Assembly: GCA_028023455.1 (NCBI GenBank)
Contig: JAQFVV010012398.1
Coordinates: 4,858,682-4,922,681, forward strand
From: Epiperipatus broadwayi
Taxonomy: Eukaryota > Onychophora > Udeonychophora > Euonychophora > Peripatidae
Direction: 5' to 3'
Length of the DNA stretch: 64,000 bases
Under the pieces are notes generated by a model, which was given only the letters and a program-made list of their open reading frames with translations, made no database searches and was not told the DNA's origin. Shown here in pieces: positions 1 through 9,539 of the stretch. Each line of letters opens with the position of its first letter. Position 1 is the stretch's first letter. A program made the translations under genes and the position numbers.

Positions 1-350
1 GCAATGCCAACTCCATTAATTGACCTATCACCACCTGAATAAAACAACTTTACATCTCCACTATTTACTTCTCCACATCCCTCCCACCTCACTTCACTTA
101 AATCCATTATATCAATATTATTCAAATGCAACTCTCTTTTCAAATTCTTCAATTTCCCACCTTTCCTCAAAGATCTAACATTCCACGTTCCAATTCTCAG
201 TGTATCCCCTCTCAATGAATTATATTTATGAGGATTTTGAAGGTTGACGACCTGAGTAGCCTCGTGTCCACTCCTGCCGGGCAAGACACCAAAGTTATTC
301 TTAACTAAGGTCTCAACACCAAACGTAATGATTCCTGTAGACATACTCAT
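1..350 (-). CDS. 5' part of LINE ORF with apurinic endonuclease domain (runs off left edge)
   Basis: An open frame starts at an ATG at 350-348 (a second in-frame ATG is at 344-342), just after an in-frame TAA, and stays open to the window edge, about 116 codons. After a ~57-residue leader it enters an apurinic/apyrimidinic endonuclease domain: residues R-I-G-T-W-N-V-R-S-L, then a basic stretch, then an L-S-E-V-R-W block and Y-S-G-G. In APE-type non-LTR retrotransposons this domain nicks the target for target-primed reverse transcription. The motif wording is RTE-like. No stop or frameshift is visible, so this is the least decayed LINE end in the window. The rest of the endonuclease and the reverse transcriptase lie outside. 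It differs in sequence from the abundant RTE-like family seen further right. Confidence 0.8.
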   Translation of the reverse strand, partial: MSMSTGIITFGVETLVKNNFGVLPGRSGHEATQVVNLQNPHKYNSLRGDTLRIGTWNVRSLRKGGKLKNLKRELHLNNIDIMDLSEVRWEGCGEVNSGDVKLFYSGGDRSINGVGI

Positions 351-803
351 AATAAAACAAGCGAATTATAAGACAAAGTGGTTTCCCATTGCCTTCTTTG
401 CCCAGCAATAACCTCTATAATAGGATTAGTGCACTAGCCAAATCCCATAAAATGAAAATCCAACTACTGCTTCCTCCTCATCATTGTCACCTCTAGTGAT
501 CTTCCGCTGACTTGGAAGAAATGCCGTTGTTGACCCAGCACCCAGCGGGGTGTTGACTTATTTAATGGCAGTCAACACTCACCATTATATATCCACCGTC
601 ATAGGAATTTTGGCACTTTATAGAAGTAAACATGCCACTGTCTCCTTCACTACTTCCTGATAGTGAATGTTGTCCCATTGTCAGCGACTGCTTATTTACA
701 ATACTCTGCTTATTCACAGCTAACCATATCTGAAGGCCATACCCCTATCCACAACTGGGGATTCTCTGGGTGGCATGGGACCCATGCCTTATTCCCAGAG
801 AAT
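351..803 (-). mobile_element. 5' untranslated region of the left-edge LINE
   Basis: This stretch precedes the LINE start codon on the minus strand and is clearly less AT-rich than its surroundings. Just upstream of the ATG, on the minus strand, it carries GGCAATGGGAAACCACT (around 388-404), a segment type I associate with 5' regions of RTE-like LINEs in invertebrates (from memory, not checked). It ends near a strong hairpin at 761-803, beyond which the DNA becomes AT-rich, so the element's 5' boundary is probably close to 803. An internal promoter would be expected but cannot be pinpointed. Confidence 0.55.
761..803. repeat. nested inverted repeat (hairpin) at LINE 5' boundary
   Basis: The outer arms ATTCTCTGGG (761-770) and CCCAGAGAAT (794-803) are exact reverse complements. 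Between them GGCATGGG and CCCATGCC form a second inner stem. It sits at the transition from LINE 5' UTR to AT-rich flank. Confidence 0.7.
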
Positions 804-1141
804 GTGATTTAAAATGCAAAATTAACACGCACAATGTTTGAACAAATTTACATTATAATCTTGTAAAATTTAATATGTGTATACGTAAAATGTGGAAATC
901 ATGATTTTAATTTCATTATTGCATAAAATCTTACTATTATAAAGCACTGAAAATATTGAAATTACTAAGATGAAAGTTGAATTCCAATAATGTGCTATTA
1001 CTTTCAATATAACGTAAGTGCACGAAATTTATTATTTAAAGTAATAGTGCATTATCGGAAATCGACTTCCAGTGAAACACGAATCGCGTAACTTCAAAAT
1101 CGTGTTAAATAAGTCCATGTAAAAAGAGACCCAGGTGTATA
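804..1141. other. AT-rich spacer, no gene seen
   Basis: Low-complexity AT-rich DNA between the LINE 5' end and the left long direct repeat. No coding frame or repeat structure is recognised. Confidence 0.5.
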
Positions 1142-2447
1142 TGCTTTCTTTATCATTTTATATTTTTAATGAATTATCTTAGCTATAGAGATGCATCTTA
1201 CTTTCATGATTAGCTATGAGTGTGGGTGTATCATAATTTGTGCAGGTGGATATCTTAGCTTAACAATAGCAATATACTAGAATTATAAATTTTACCTTTT
1301 AATATTAATTTTGATTGGTATCCATTTCATTTAACTTTAGAATTAAACCAATCTTTGGTTATTTGAGGGCTTGTCAGTTAATCACTCATAAATGTGGGTC
1401 TTGGAAGTGAATCATTACTTATTAGCAAGTAAATATATATAAATACTTTATTATCAAATGATAGGTGTTATTATTGAGTGATGCCAAAGTTTTTCTCCTA
1501 TTTCAAGCCAGGGAAATCACTGGATACTTATATCTATAGGTATCATTCCATTCCATTAGGAAGGGCATAGAAAAGTGCTCCCATGGAAAGCTGAGTCCGT
1601 CATGAAGTTCCTGCACCCCTGGACTTTCATTTATGACTGGTCTTGTATGGTCCCTGGTAGAAATCCTGCCCATGAGGATATATTTTCCTCCTGGCTTATA
1701 TCTCAAAGTTCGCTCCATTATTATTTTATGGCATCTCTATAAATACCACTTCTCGTCTAGTTCAATTATTCTTTTATTCTCTGCTTTTGATCTCACTTCC
1801 CAAGCCTCCCACATTATCTGCTCTCAAATAACAGTCCCCTTTGAGAATTAATCTTTAATTTAAAACTTTATATATTAATCTATTGTTGGGATAAATAAAT
1901 TCACTGTCATATATCTTGTTCAACATCTATCTCACATGATAACTAACATATTTCATCTGGGGTATGAAATGACAGTGCGCTACCATTATATACCCAAAGG
2001 GACAGGTTATATTATTGATACTTTCTAATGTACACTTATACCATATTAGTATTGACTGAGATCAAACTCCAAGTTGTAAATAGTTTTTATATCAATATTA
2101 AATATAGTTTTAATTATATCTTTATCTTCATGTCAATTTTCTTAATACCTTATAGCCATGTATCTCATATCATAAATAAATATAATGTCATTCATTAGTT
2201 TTATAATAATATTAGTTGTAATAGAATTAGTTAGAGTCTCTTGCATCTCCCTAACCCCCATGGCATAAAAGATGTTTGCTGATGTGGTGGCAATTACGTT
2301 ATCCCGTAGTTATATGTTGTGTAATCAAACTACTAGATTCGAACTCAGTATTGCAGGCCCTAAAACCCACCTTTTAGTGCTGCTCTTCAGTTGTATTGGA
2401 GGGAAGATGCAACTGGTTAATGAGATATATGAATTCTGACTGTTACA
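1142..2447 (+). repeat. left long terminal repeat (probable)
   Basis: By eye it aligns along nearly its whole length with 6190-7509, with scattered substitutions and small indels. Both contain the same block GAGTGTGGGTGTATCATAAT and the same end block GAGATATATGAATTCTGAC. Small open frames in it, on both strands, are not conserved as proteins. Confidence 0.6.
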
Positions 2448-3110
2448 TAGTAAATTTTTTTAGCCTCTAGTGCGCCAACATGTGGCTTCGATAATAATCA
2501 TCCATATACCCTGAGTAAAAGTTTTTTTTTTAGCATCTGGCACCACAATGTGAGATTTCAATGTAAATACCCACATAGCCTGAGTATTAAATTTTAAGAA
2601 AATGAGAGTTAAATAAAAATAAAAAAACATGTAAAATTTTTTTACCGTCTGGTGCCGCAATGTTTGGCAAACTATAAATAAATGCGACCCTGAGAGATAA
2701 ATTATTAAAGATTAAGAAGTAAAAGATTTTGTTTATCATCTAAGTTATAATGTGGGCTGTATAATAATAAAATAATATAACCTTGAATAAAAAAATGTAA
2801 GAGATTCTAATAACCAAACTATAGATAAGTAAATCGTTAAAATAAATTGTTAAATATTAAAGAAATAAGATAGACAAAAGATTTTTTGTGTGACCTTAAA
2901 CTAGTGAGTGACCTGTTATGTGAAGTTGAATATACCAATAAAAGTTTTTTTTTCCTCTTTTTAAACACCCGGCGCACTAGCATCAAAAATGTAAATGTTC
3001 TACTCTGAGTAAAAAAAAAAGTTTTTTTTTCAGTCTTTATAAATATGTATAAAATTGTCCGTAGCTATCGTTACACTGTATATATGTAAAAAAAAAGTTT
3101 TCTTTTGTAA
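2448..3110 (+). repeat. leader with reiterated tRNA-Lys-type primer-binding-like units
   Basis: Starting about 15 bases after the left LTR, a degenerate unit recurs about five or six times at roughly 70-115 base spacing. It begins with a segment like TCTGGTGCCGCAATGTGGGC and ends with CCCTGAGTAAAAGTTTTTTT. Recognisable heads are near 2463, 2533, 2644, 2737 and 2965, and tails near 2508, 2578, 2690, 2782, 2930 and 3003. The head resembles the retroelement primer-binding site for a lysine tRNA (TGGCGCCCAACGTGGGGC). A true site is normally single, so this looks like a tandemly expanded leader. Confidence 0.5.
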
Positions 3111-3695
3111 CAATAAGTGTTCTGTGATATCAATAGTATAAAAATAATAATAACTTTAGATCTTTAAAATGAATAAAGAAATTTTCCATGGTTGTTATAT
3201 ATAATATATGTAAAGTTGTTGCATTTGTGACAATAAGTTTTGATATTTAATAATGTAAATGTCATACTCAGAGTACATTAACGTATACAAGTAAAGATTT
3301 GATTTAGCATTTTAACCATCATTAAATTGATATGTAAGATTTATAAATAAATTGATTGAGACACTATGAGGTATATGGTTGGACAGAAGATATAATGAAT
3401 ATAAAAATTGAAGCAGGGATATATAAAGTTTAGGAAGAGATGAAGCATACTCAGATCTAATGGGAGTTCCATATAAAAGCCAGAATAATAAAATAGCATT
3501 AGTCAGAGGAAATTAGTTTAAGTATTAGGCATATAAAAAAGTAATCAGCATAGACAGACAAGGACAGTAGTATAGAATATTAGTAGGCATTGACCACAGC
3601 ACGAGAAGAGGATTAGGCATTGATTAAGAGAAGTTAAACAAAAATAAAAATTATAAAATAGAAATAGATAAAGAAAACGGATGAAGAAAAATTAG

Positions 3696-4780
3696 CTCAT
3701 TGGAAACTGGGGAGTTGAAACCAAAAGAAGCAGGTGAACTTCGACAAAACAGAAAAATGTAGGGCTTCCAGATGAAATTTATGGAAGAAATATTTAAACA
3801 AGAAAAGGAAAAGATAAGGGAATCCTATAAGGAAGAATTTAGAAAAAGAGAGGAAAGGGACAGGGAAGAAGCTAGGAGAAAAAATGAAAAAACAAAAAAG
3901 GTGATGGAATTCTATGAGGAGGAGACTAGGAAAAGAGAAGAGGAAAGGAGACAAAGAAACACAATATCGGGAATTCTTTCAGTCTATGATAAATGAGATT
4001 AAGAAAATCATGGAACTGAGTGTAGTCCAAAGTAGAGAAAAGAGTAGAGAGTTTAGTCAAGATGATGAAGTTAGAGTACAGGAGTGAGGAGAACCCATGA
4101 ATGAGAAAGTGAAGGAGTTAAAAACAATTGAGGAAGAGGATGTAATACCAGAAGAGCAAGCTCTGCAGGAATCACCAACCATAACCGACTTTAAGAAAGA
4201 AAAGAGGATCAAAGAACAAAATAGTGTGGGAATAGGGTCTTGAAGTTACTTGGCCAAGATCATCCGCATAATAATTTTCAGGGGAGAAATTTGGGAAAAC
4301 CCTCAGAAAGATTTTTTTATGTTCTATCCAGCAGGACCGAATGAACAGGTAGTTATTGCCAGTCACCATTTGCAAGGATACACAAAAAAACTGGTGGAAC
4401 ATGATGACAAATAAACCAGAGATCCTAGAAAAGTACCAGGAGCTGCTGCTGAACCATTATTGGAGTAATGAGCATCAGAGTAGGGTCTTCAACATGATTT
4501 GCCAGGAAAAATATGGATCCATAACCCTGGAAACATTCACCCAATTTTTCCTCCACACAAGCAGCTAGATTAAAATCCCTCATGACATTTATGCTGTCCA
4601 ATGTGCATATTATAGAGACCATCCAGAGAAACATGCCACTCCTGATCCAACAACTGATGACTGGAAGCCGGATCAAGAAAATAGGGGATATGGTGGAATT
4701 CTTGATCCCTCTGGATTTTAATCATTGGGATAAAGAACCTCCTGATAGAATACAGAAAACAGATAATCCAAGACTGTAAT
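3696..4780 (+). pseudogene. gag polyprotein relic of LTR element (frameshifted)
   Basis: A reading path in three frames. First, 3772-3960 encodes a strongly charged coiled-coil-like region rich in K, E and R. Second, 3962 to about 4380, in another frame with TGA stops near 4088 and 4241, continues with E-rich sequence and then a capsid-like block. Third, 4356-4568 carries W-W-N-M-M and N-H-Y-W-S, followed by Q-S-R-V. The W-W and Y-W-S pattern is typical of the retrotransposon gag capsid core, as is the following Q-x-R-V. A last piece at 4582-4779 may be the capsid tail. There is no zinc knuckle or protease. At least two frameshifts and two stops make it non-functional. Confidence 0.6.
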
Positions 4781-6189
4781 TGTTAAGAGCAAAGGATGGA
4801 CATTATCCACATGATCCTGGAATCTAAGCCATTTAACGCAAAAGCGATAGACACAACCCCAACCAAAAATGGATGTAAACTTGGGATATGAGCTGATAAA
4901 CCCATCAGTTAACAAAGAAATTTTGAGTAACTTATATATAGATAATCCCCCAAAAATACTTAGTATATTCAACAATTGATGCGAGTGTATAAGTCACCAT
5001 TTTCCTGAATTCCTGTCTTACGCAATCAAATAGTATGTATATAAATGTAGTTTTTTTTAATATTTTTATTCATGAACCATAAGGGCAGTTTCTTTTTGTC
5101 TAATTTTTTTAATTTTTGTTATCCACTTCGAGTAAGGAAATATGAAACTGTAAGATTCAAGTTCGAATCTTAGTTTCACCTCAGTTATATTTATTCTATT
5201 GTCTTCTACCCACTCCCCTATCCTACCTAAATTTGATATGCAGTATAATAAGGTCATAGGCGAAATACATAATAAAGTAAAGTAAAATGTTCAGATTGAA
5301 ATGACAAATGGAACATGTGCCCTTAAAGCATTATTTTACCTGCAGATATTTTGAGCGAACCTGAAAGGCGAGCAAATACATAATGTCAGATCGATCCGTA
5401 AGATAAAGAACAAAGGAGAAAAAAGTGTATAAAGTCTTGTTTAAAGTAAAATGGGCCTTCTTTCTATTTATCTATCTGAGTTTCCCAATGTCAGGCTAAT
5501 CTCATCTGCCATCTGTTTTTATAAAATATGATTTTAACATATCATCTTGCTAAGGCCGAGTAATAGGCATGAGCTATTCTTCTCTGGAGAAATGGGAGAT
5601 GACTGGATCCTCTACTTGCTTTAAAATGAATTTAAACTGTCTGCTGTAATCTGTATGCTGCTGCCTAATAGACTGCTGCTTGTAATCATGACCACTAAAT
5701 GATCTCTTAAGAAAAAAACTACTGCGCCAAAATCCATAATCAGGAGGAACACTCACAATGTGCATGTTCTGATTTAAATCGAAGGTAACCGATACCCAAA
5801 AGCTTTAAGAACTTTTCTGCTCTTATTTAAAACTAGAACTCATCTTCCTACTGTGTAATATTTTAGTCATAATGTATACTCATGTAAATTTTCTTTTAAA
5901 TCCACTAAACATTTTAAAATCTGTAAATTTTAATGACTATACGATCTTTCCTTTTCTTTGGGTATCCATTTCTATTAAAATTATTTATCTATGTAATTAA
6001 TTTCATGCCTCAATAATTTCCAACCTAGCCTCTTAACTTTACTAAATATTGACCTTCTCAAAATGTGCAGAGTTATTAGATAATATTTATAGTAAACTTG
6101 TCTTATATTTATTAATCGGCTAGCTCGAGAATTATCTATTCTTATATTTTATAAATTATTTGCTGGATGCATCTCATTTTATATTAATA
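4781..6189. other. interior of LTR element without recognisable coding
   Basis: AT-rich sequence where pol would be expected. No protease, reverse transcriptase or integrase motif was found in either strand. It holds a small hairpin at 5144-5177. A polypurine tract is not visible before 6190. Confidence 0.4.
5144..5177. repeat. 34-base hairpin
   Basis: TAAGATTC (5151-5158) pairs exactly with GAATCTTA (5165-5172) around a 6-base loop. Outer GAAAC/GTTTC extends the stem across a two-base bulge. The loop region reads like a tRNA T-arm, but no tRNA body surrounds it. Confidence 0.5.
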
Positions 6190-7509
6190 TGCTTTCTTAT
6201 ATTGTTTTATATTTTTAATGAATTATCTTAGCTATAGAGATGCATCTTACTTTCGTGATTAATTATGAGTGTGGGTGTATCATAATTTGTGTGGGCGGAT
6301 ATCTTAGCTTAACAATAGCAATATACTAGAATTATAATATTTACCCTTTAATATTAATTTTGATTGGTATCCATCTTATTTAACTTTAGAATTAAACCAA
6401 TCTCTGGTTATTTGAGAGATTGTCAGTTAATCACTCATAAATGTGGGTCTTGGAAGTGAATCATTACTTATTAGCAATTAAATATATATAGATGCTTTAT
6501 TATCAAACAATAGGTGTTATTATTGAGTGATGCCAAAGTTTTTCTCCTATTTCAAACCAAGGAAATCCCTGGATACTTATATCTATAGGTATCATTCCAA
6601 CCTGTTAGGAAAGGCATAGAAAGTGCTCCTATGGAAAGCTGAGTGTCATGCCATTGGGTAGTGACAGAGGCAGAAATTCCTGCACACTGGGACTTGGTAT
6701 CTCATAGGGTTCCCAGTAAAAATCCATAGGGTTCCCAGTAGAAATCCCACCCACGAGTATATATTTCCCTCCTGGTTTATATCTCAAAGTTTGCTCCATT
6801 ATTATCCTATGGCATTTCTATAAATATCATCTCTCATCTAGTTCAATTATTCTCTTATTCTGTGCTTTTGATCTCACTTCCCAACCCTCCAACATTATCT
6901 GCTCTCAAATAACAGGTCCCAATCTTTAATTTAAAACTTTATATATTAATCTATTGTTGGGATAAGTAAATTTGCCACCGTATATCTCGTTCAATGTCTA
7001 GCTAATATATTTAGTCTGGTGCATGAAATGACAGTGTGCTACCATTATATACCCAAAGGGACAGGTCAAATTATTATTACTTTCTAATGTATACTTATAC
7101 CATATTAGGAGTATTGACTGAAATCAAAATCCAAGTTGTAAATAGTTTTTATATCAATATTAAATATAGTTTTAATTATATCATCATCTTCATATCCATT
7201 TTTTTAATATCTTACAGCCATAGTGGCTCGTATCATAAATTAAATATAATGTCATTCATTAGTTTTATAATAATATTAGTTGTAATAGAATTAGTTAGAG
7301 TCTCTTGCATCTCCCTAACCCCTGTGACCTTAAAGTTGTTTGCTAATGTGGTGGCAAGTATGTCATCTCATAGTTATATGTTGTGTAATCAATCTACTAG
7401 ATTTAAACTCAGTATTGCAGGCCCTGAACCCACCTGTAGTGCTGCTCTTTGATTGTAATGGAGGGAAGGTGCAACTGTTTAATGAGATATATGAATTCTG
7501 ACCATCACA
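6190..7509 (+). repeat. right long terminal repeat (probable)
   Basis: This is the second copy of the 1.3 kb repeat. It differs from the left copy mainly by substitutions and short indels; near 6700-6735 the CATAGGGTTCCCAGTA phrase is locally duplicated. An open frame at 7036-7452 exists only here and is stopped in the other copy, so it is not taken as a gene. Confidence 0.6.
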
Positions 7510-7911
7510 ATATAAAAAAATAATAGTTGAATTGTGATATAATAATGAATGATATTGTCTTTTGAGAGATCTGGAAACAATTTGGAAAAAAATAATTTCA
7601 ATGTACAAATATTATGATGCCTCGGGAATATAACATTTAATGGAATATTCTCAGTGCTACAATATCTATACTACTAAAACAGCTAAAAGGTTGTAAATTA
7701 AAATACATAATTGATTGAATTTACCAAATGATTAAAAAATGTTATTTTTCATATAAAATTGAAATATTAATGTTTCAATGTTACTTCAGAATATTGTATA
7801 AAGGTTTATACTTCATTCAAAAAAATTAAAAAATTTTGTGTTGAATGATGTGATTTGAATATGATTAAATTTCAAATATAGACTTATTTAATAGATCTTC
7901 ATATTACCTAC
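7510..7911. other. AT-rich spacer, no gene seen
   Basis: Nothing recognisable on either strand between the right LTR and the SINE. Confidence 0.4.
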
Positions 7912-7926
7912 AAACAAATAAGAGCT

Positions 7927-8037
7927 AGTCTTGCATTGTTAGCCGAGAGGTATCGCAGCCGCCATGCAAGCAAGTAGTTGGTTGCAGACGGTTGTGGGTT
8001 CGCGTCCCGGCCGATGCTATGACACATGGAAGAAAAA
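7927..8037 (+). mobile_element. tRNA-derived SINE with 15-bp target duplication
   Basis: It has an A-box-like TTAGCCGAGAGG near 7939 and a B-box-like GGGTTCGCGTCCCGG at 7996-8010, 45 to 60 bases apart as in RNA polymerase III type-2 promoters, then the family tail CCGATGCTATGACACATG and an A-run. The 15 bases AAACAAATAAGAGCT occur exactly at 7912-7926 and again at 8038-8052, the target-site duplication left by LINE-mediated insertion. The body is only ~110 bases. Two relatives occur at 59275-59365 (minus) and 62545-62650. It cannot be a working tRNA gene: no acceptor stem pairs. Confidence 0.85.
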
Positions 8038-8247
8038 AAACAAATAAGAGCTCTTAGGACATGAATTTTAATTCTATTGTTCTGCAAATATGGTTATGCT
8101 TGATTATATATTAAATATGTTTAAAAGAATAATTAAAAGACTATCCAATGAATCTTGGAAAAGTTAGCCAAGTCATATGTTTTCATTATATCTTTATTTA
8201 CTTATATATTTATTAACTGTAAAATATATGTTTGTCTATATTACATA

Positions 8248-8590
8248 AAATAATATTATTTTATAAAGCCCAGTCAATATTGAAAATTAAATTGAGAGAG
8301 TGCAAATTTCTCAAGCGCTTATGACAACCAACAGCCAATCAAATCTTAAGCACTGGGACAGAGAATTTAACAAGAAAAGAGTGGTTCCACCCTCTTCTTT
8401 ACTTGTCTTTGGCTTGGATATATAAAAAGACAAGTAAAGAAGAGAGTGGAACTGCTCTTCTTTTGTTAAATTCTCTGTCCCAGTGATTAAGATTTGATTG
8501 GCTGTTCGTTGTCATAAGCACTTGAGAAATTTGCACTCTCGCAATTTAATTTCAATATCGACTGTGCTTTATAAAATAATATTTACATAT
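8248..8590. repeat. large hairpin with ~165-base arms
   Basis: The left arm (about 8248-8410) is a near-perfect reverse complement of about 8429-8590. The loop contains GGCTTGGATATATA. Shared blocks include TTTCTCAAGCGCTTATGACA and its complement. It resembles a foldback MITE, and the right arm starts a tandem series. Confidence 0.75.
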
Positions 8591-9200
8591 ATTGCTGCAA
8601 AGTTATAACATTGATAAACTACTGCGTAGTAAATCGAAAGATTTCATGCTGTATGTTTGTAATTTGAACTCAGTGAATTAAGTGTGATGATATTTAAGAT
8701 TCACGCTTTCAGATATAAGTAATTTGGACTGGCTTGGATATATAGAAAGACAAGTAAAGAAGAGAGTGGAACCACTCTTTTCTTGTTAAATTCTCTGTCC
8801 CAGTGCTTAAGATTTGATTGGCTGTTGGTTGTCATAAGTGCTTGAGAAATTTGCACTCTCTCAATTTAATTTCAATATCGACTGTGCTTTATAAAATAAT
8901 ATTTATTTACATATATTGCTACAAAGTTATAACATCGATAAACTACTGCATAATAAATCGAAAGATTTCACATTGTATGTTTGTAATTTGAACTCAATGA
9001 ATTAAGTGTGTTGCTATTTAAGATTCACGCTTTCAGATATAAGTACTTTGGACTGGCTTGGATATATAGAAAAACAAGTAAAGAAGAGAGTGGAACCACT
9101 CTTTTCTTGTTAAATTCTCTGTCCCACTGCTTAAAATTTGATTGGCTGTTGGTTGTCATAAGCGCTTGAGAAATTTGCACTCTCTCAATTTAATTACATA
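8411..9200 (+). repeat. tandem repeat, unit ~322 bases, 2.4 copies
   Basis: The phrase GGCTTGGATATATA recurs at 8411, 8731 and 9055, giving periods of 320 and 324. Units are highly similar by eye; the third is cut short near 9197. Each unit begins with the right arm of the hairpin, so the array is built from one arm plus a ~165-base spacer. Confidence 0.8.
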
Positions 9201-9539
9201 AAAATATAAATTAACCAAAAAGAAAATTAAGATTATTTTAAAGTATTTTTGTTTGTTTCATTAATTATGTATATCTGAAAAGTAATAGATTTTAGAAATA
9301 AGTATTAACAAATTATATCTAGGACAGTTGTATACTTCATATATATTGATGATAATATAATGTACTTGAATTGGTAATCTTACATTTGTGACTGTAAAAT
9401 AACTAGGAAACAAGCTAAAGCAAACTTATTTTATATATATATATTAGTCATAATATTTTCTTTCTGGTTCATTAGTGTGTGTATTGTTTTTGCATCTGAA
9501 AGATAAATAAGAAATTTATACATGTGATGATGTGATGTG
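9201..9539. other. AT-rich spacer, no gene seen
   Basis: Low-complexity sequence between the tandem array and the 3' end of a minus-strand LINE. Nothing recognised. Confidence 0.4.

Larger units (their letters stand above)
1142..7509 (+). mobile_element. decayed LTR retrotransposon with ~1.3 kb terminal direct repeats
   Basis: Two ~1.3 kb direct repeats (1142-2447 and 6190-7509) bracket a 3.7 kb interior with a primer-binding-like leader followed by a broken gag. Both repeats can be read as TG...CA: each starts TGCTTTCTT and they end TGTTACA and CATCACA. The flanks GTATA and ATATA match at four of five positions. Pol is not recognisable, so the element is deleted or non-autonomous. Weak points are the lack of a clear polypurine tract before the right repeat and the AT-rich flanks. 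The alternative is two independent copies of an unrelated dispersed repeat. Confidence 0.55.

Noticed and set aside
5144-5177. Mitochondrial-type tRNA
   Set aside because: Only a single hairpin resembling a T-arm; no other arms.
7036-7452. 138-codon open frame
   Set aside because: It lies in the right LTR, the corresponding frame in the left LTR is broken, and it shows no domain.
7936-8030. Possible tRNA gene at the A-box/B-box sequence
   Set aside because: No acceptor or anticodon stem pairs; flanking duplications and a shared tail in three copies identify a SINE.
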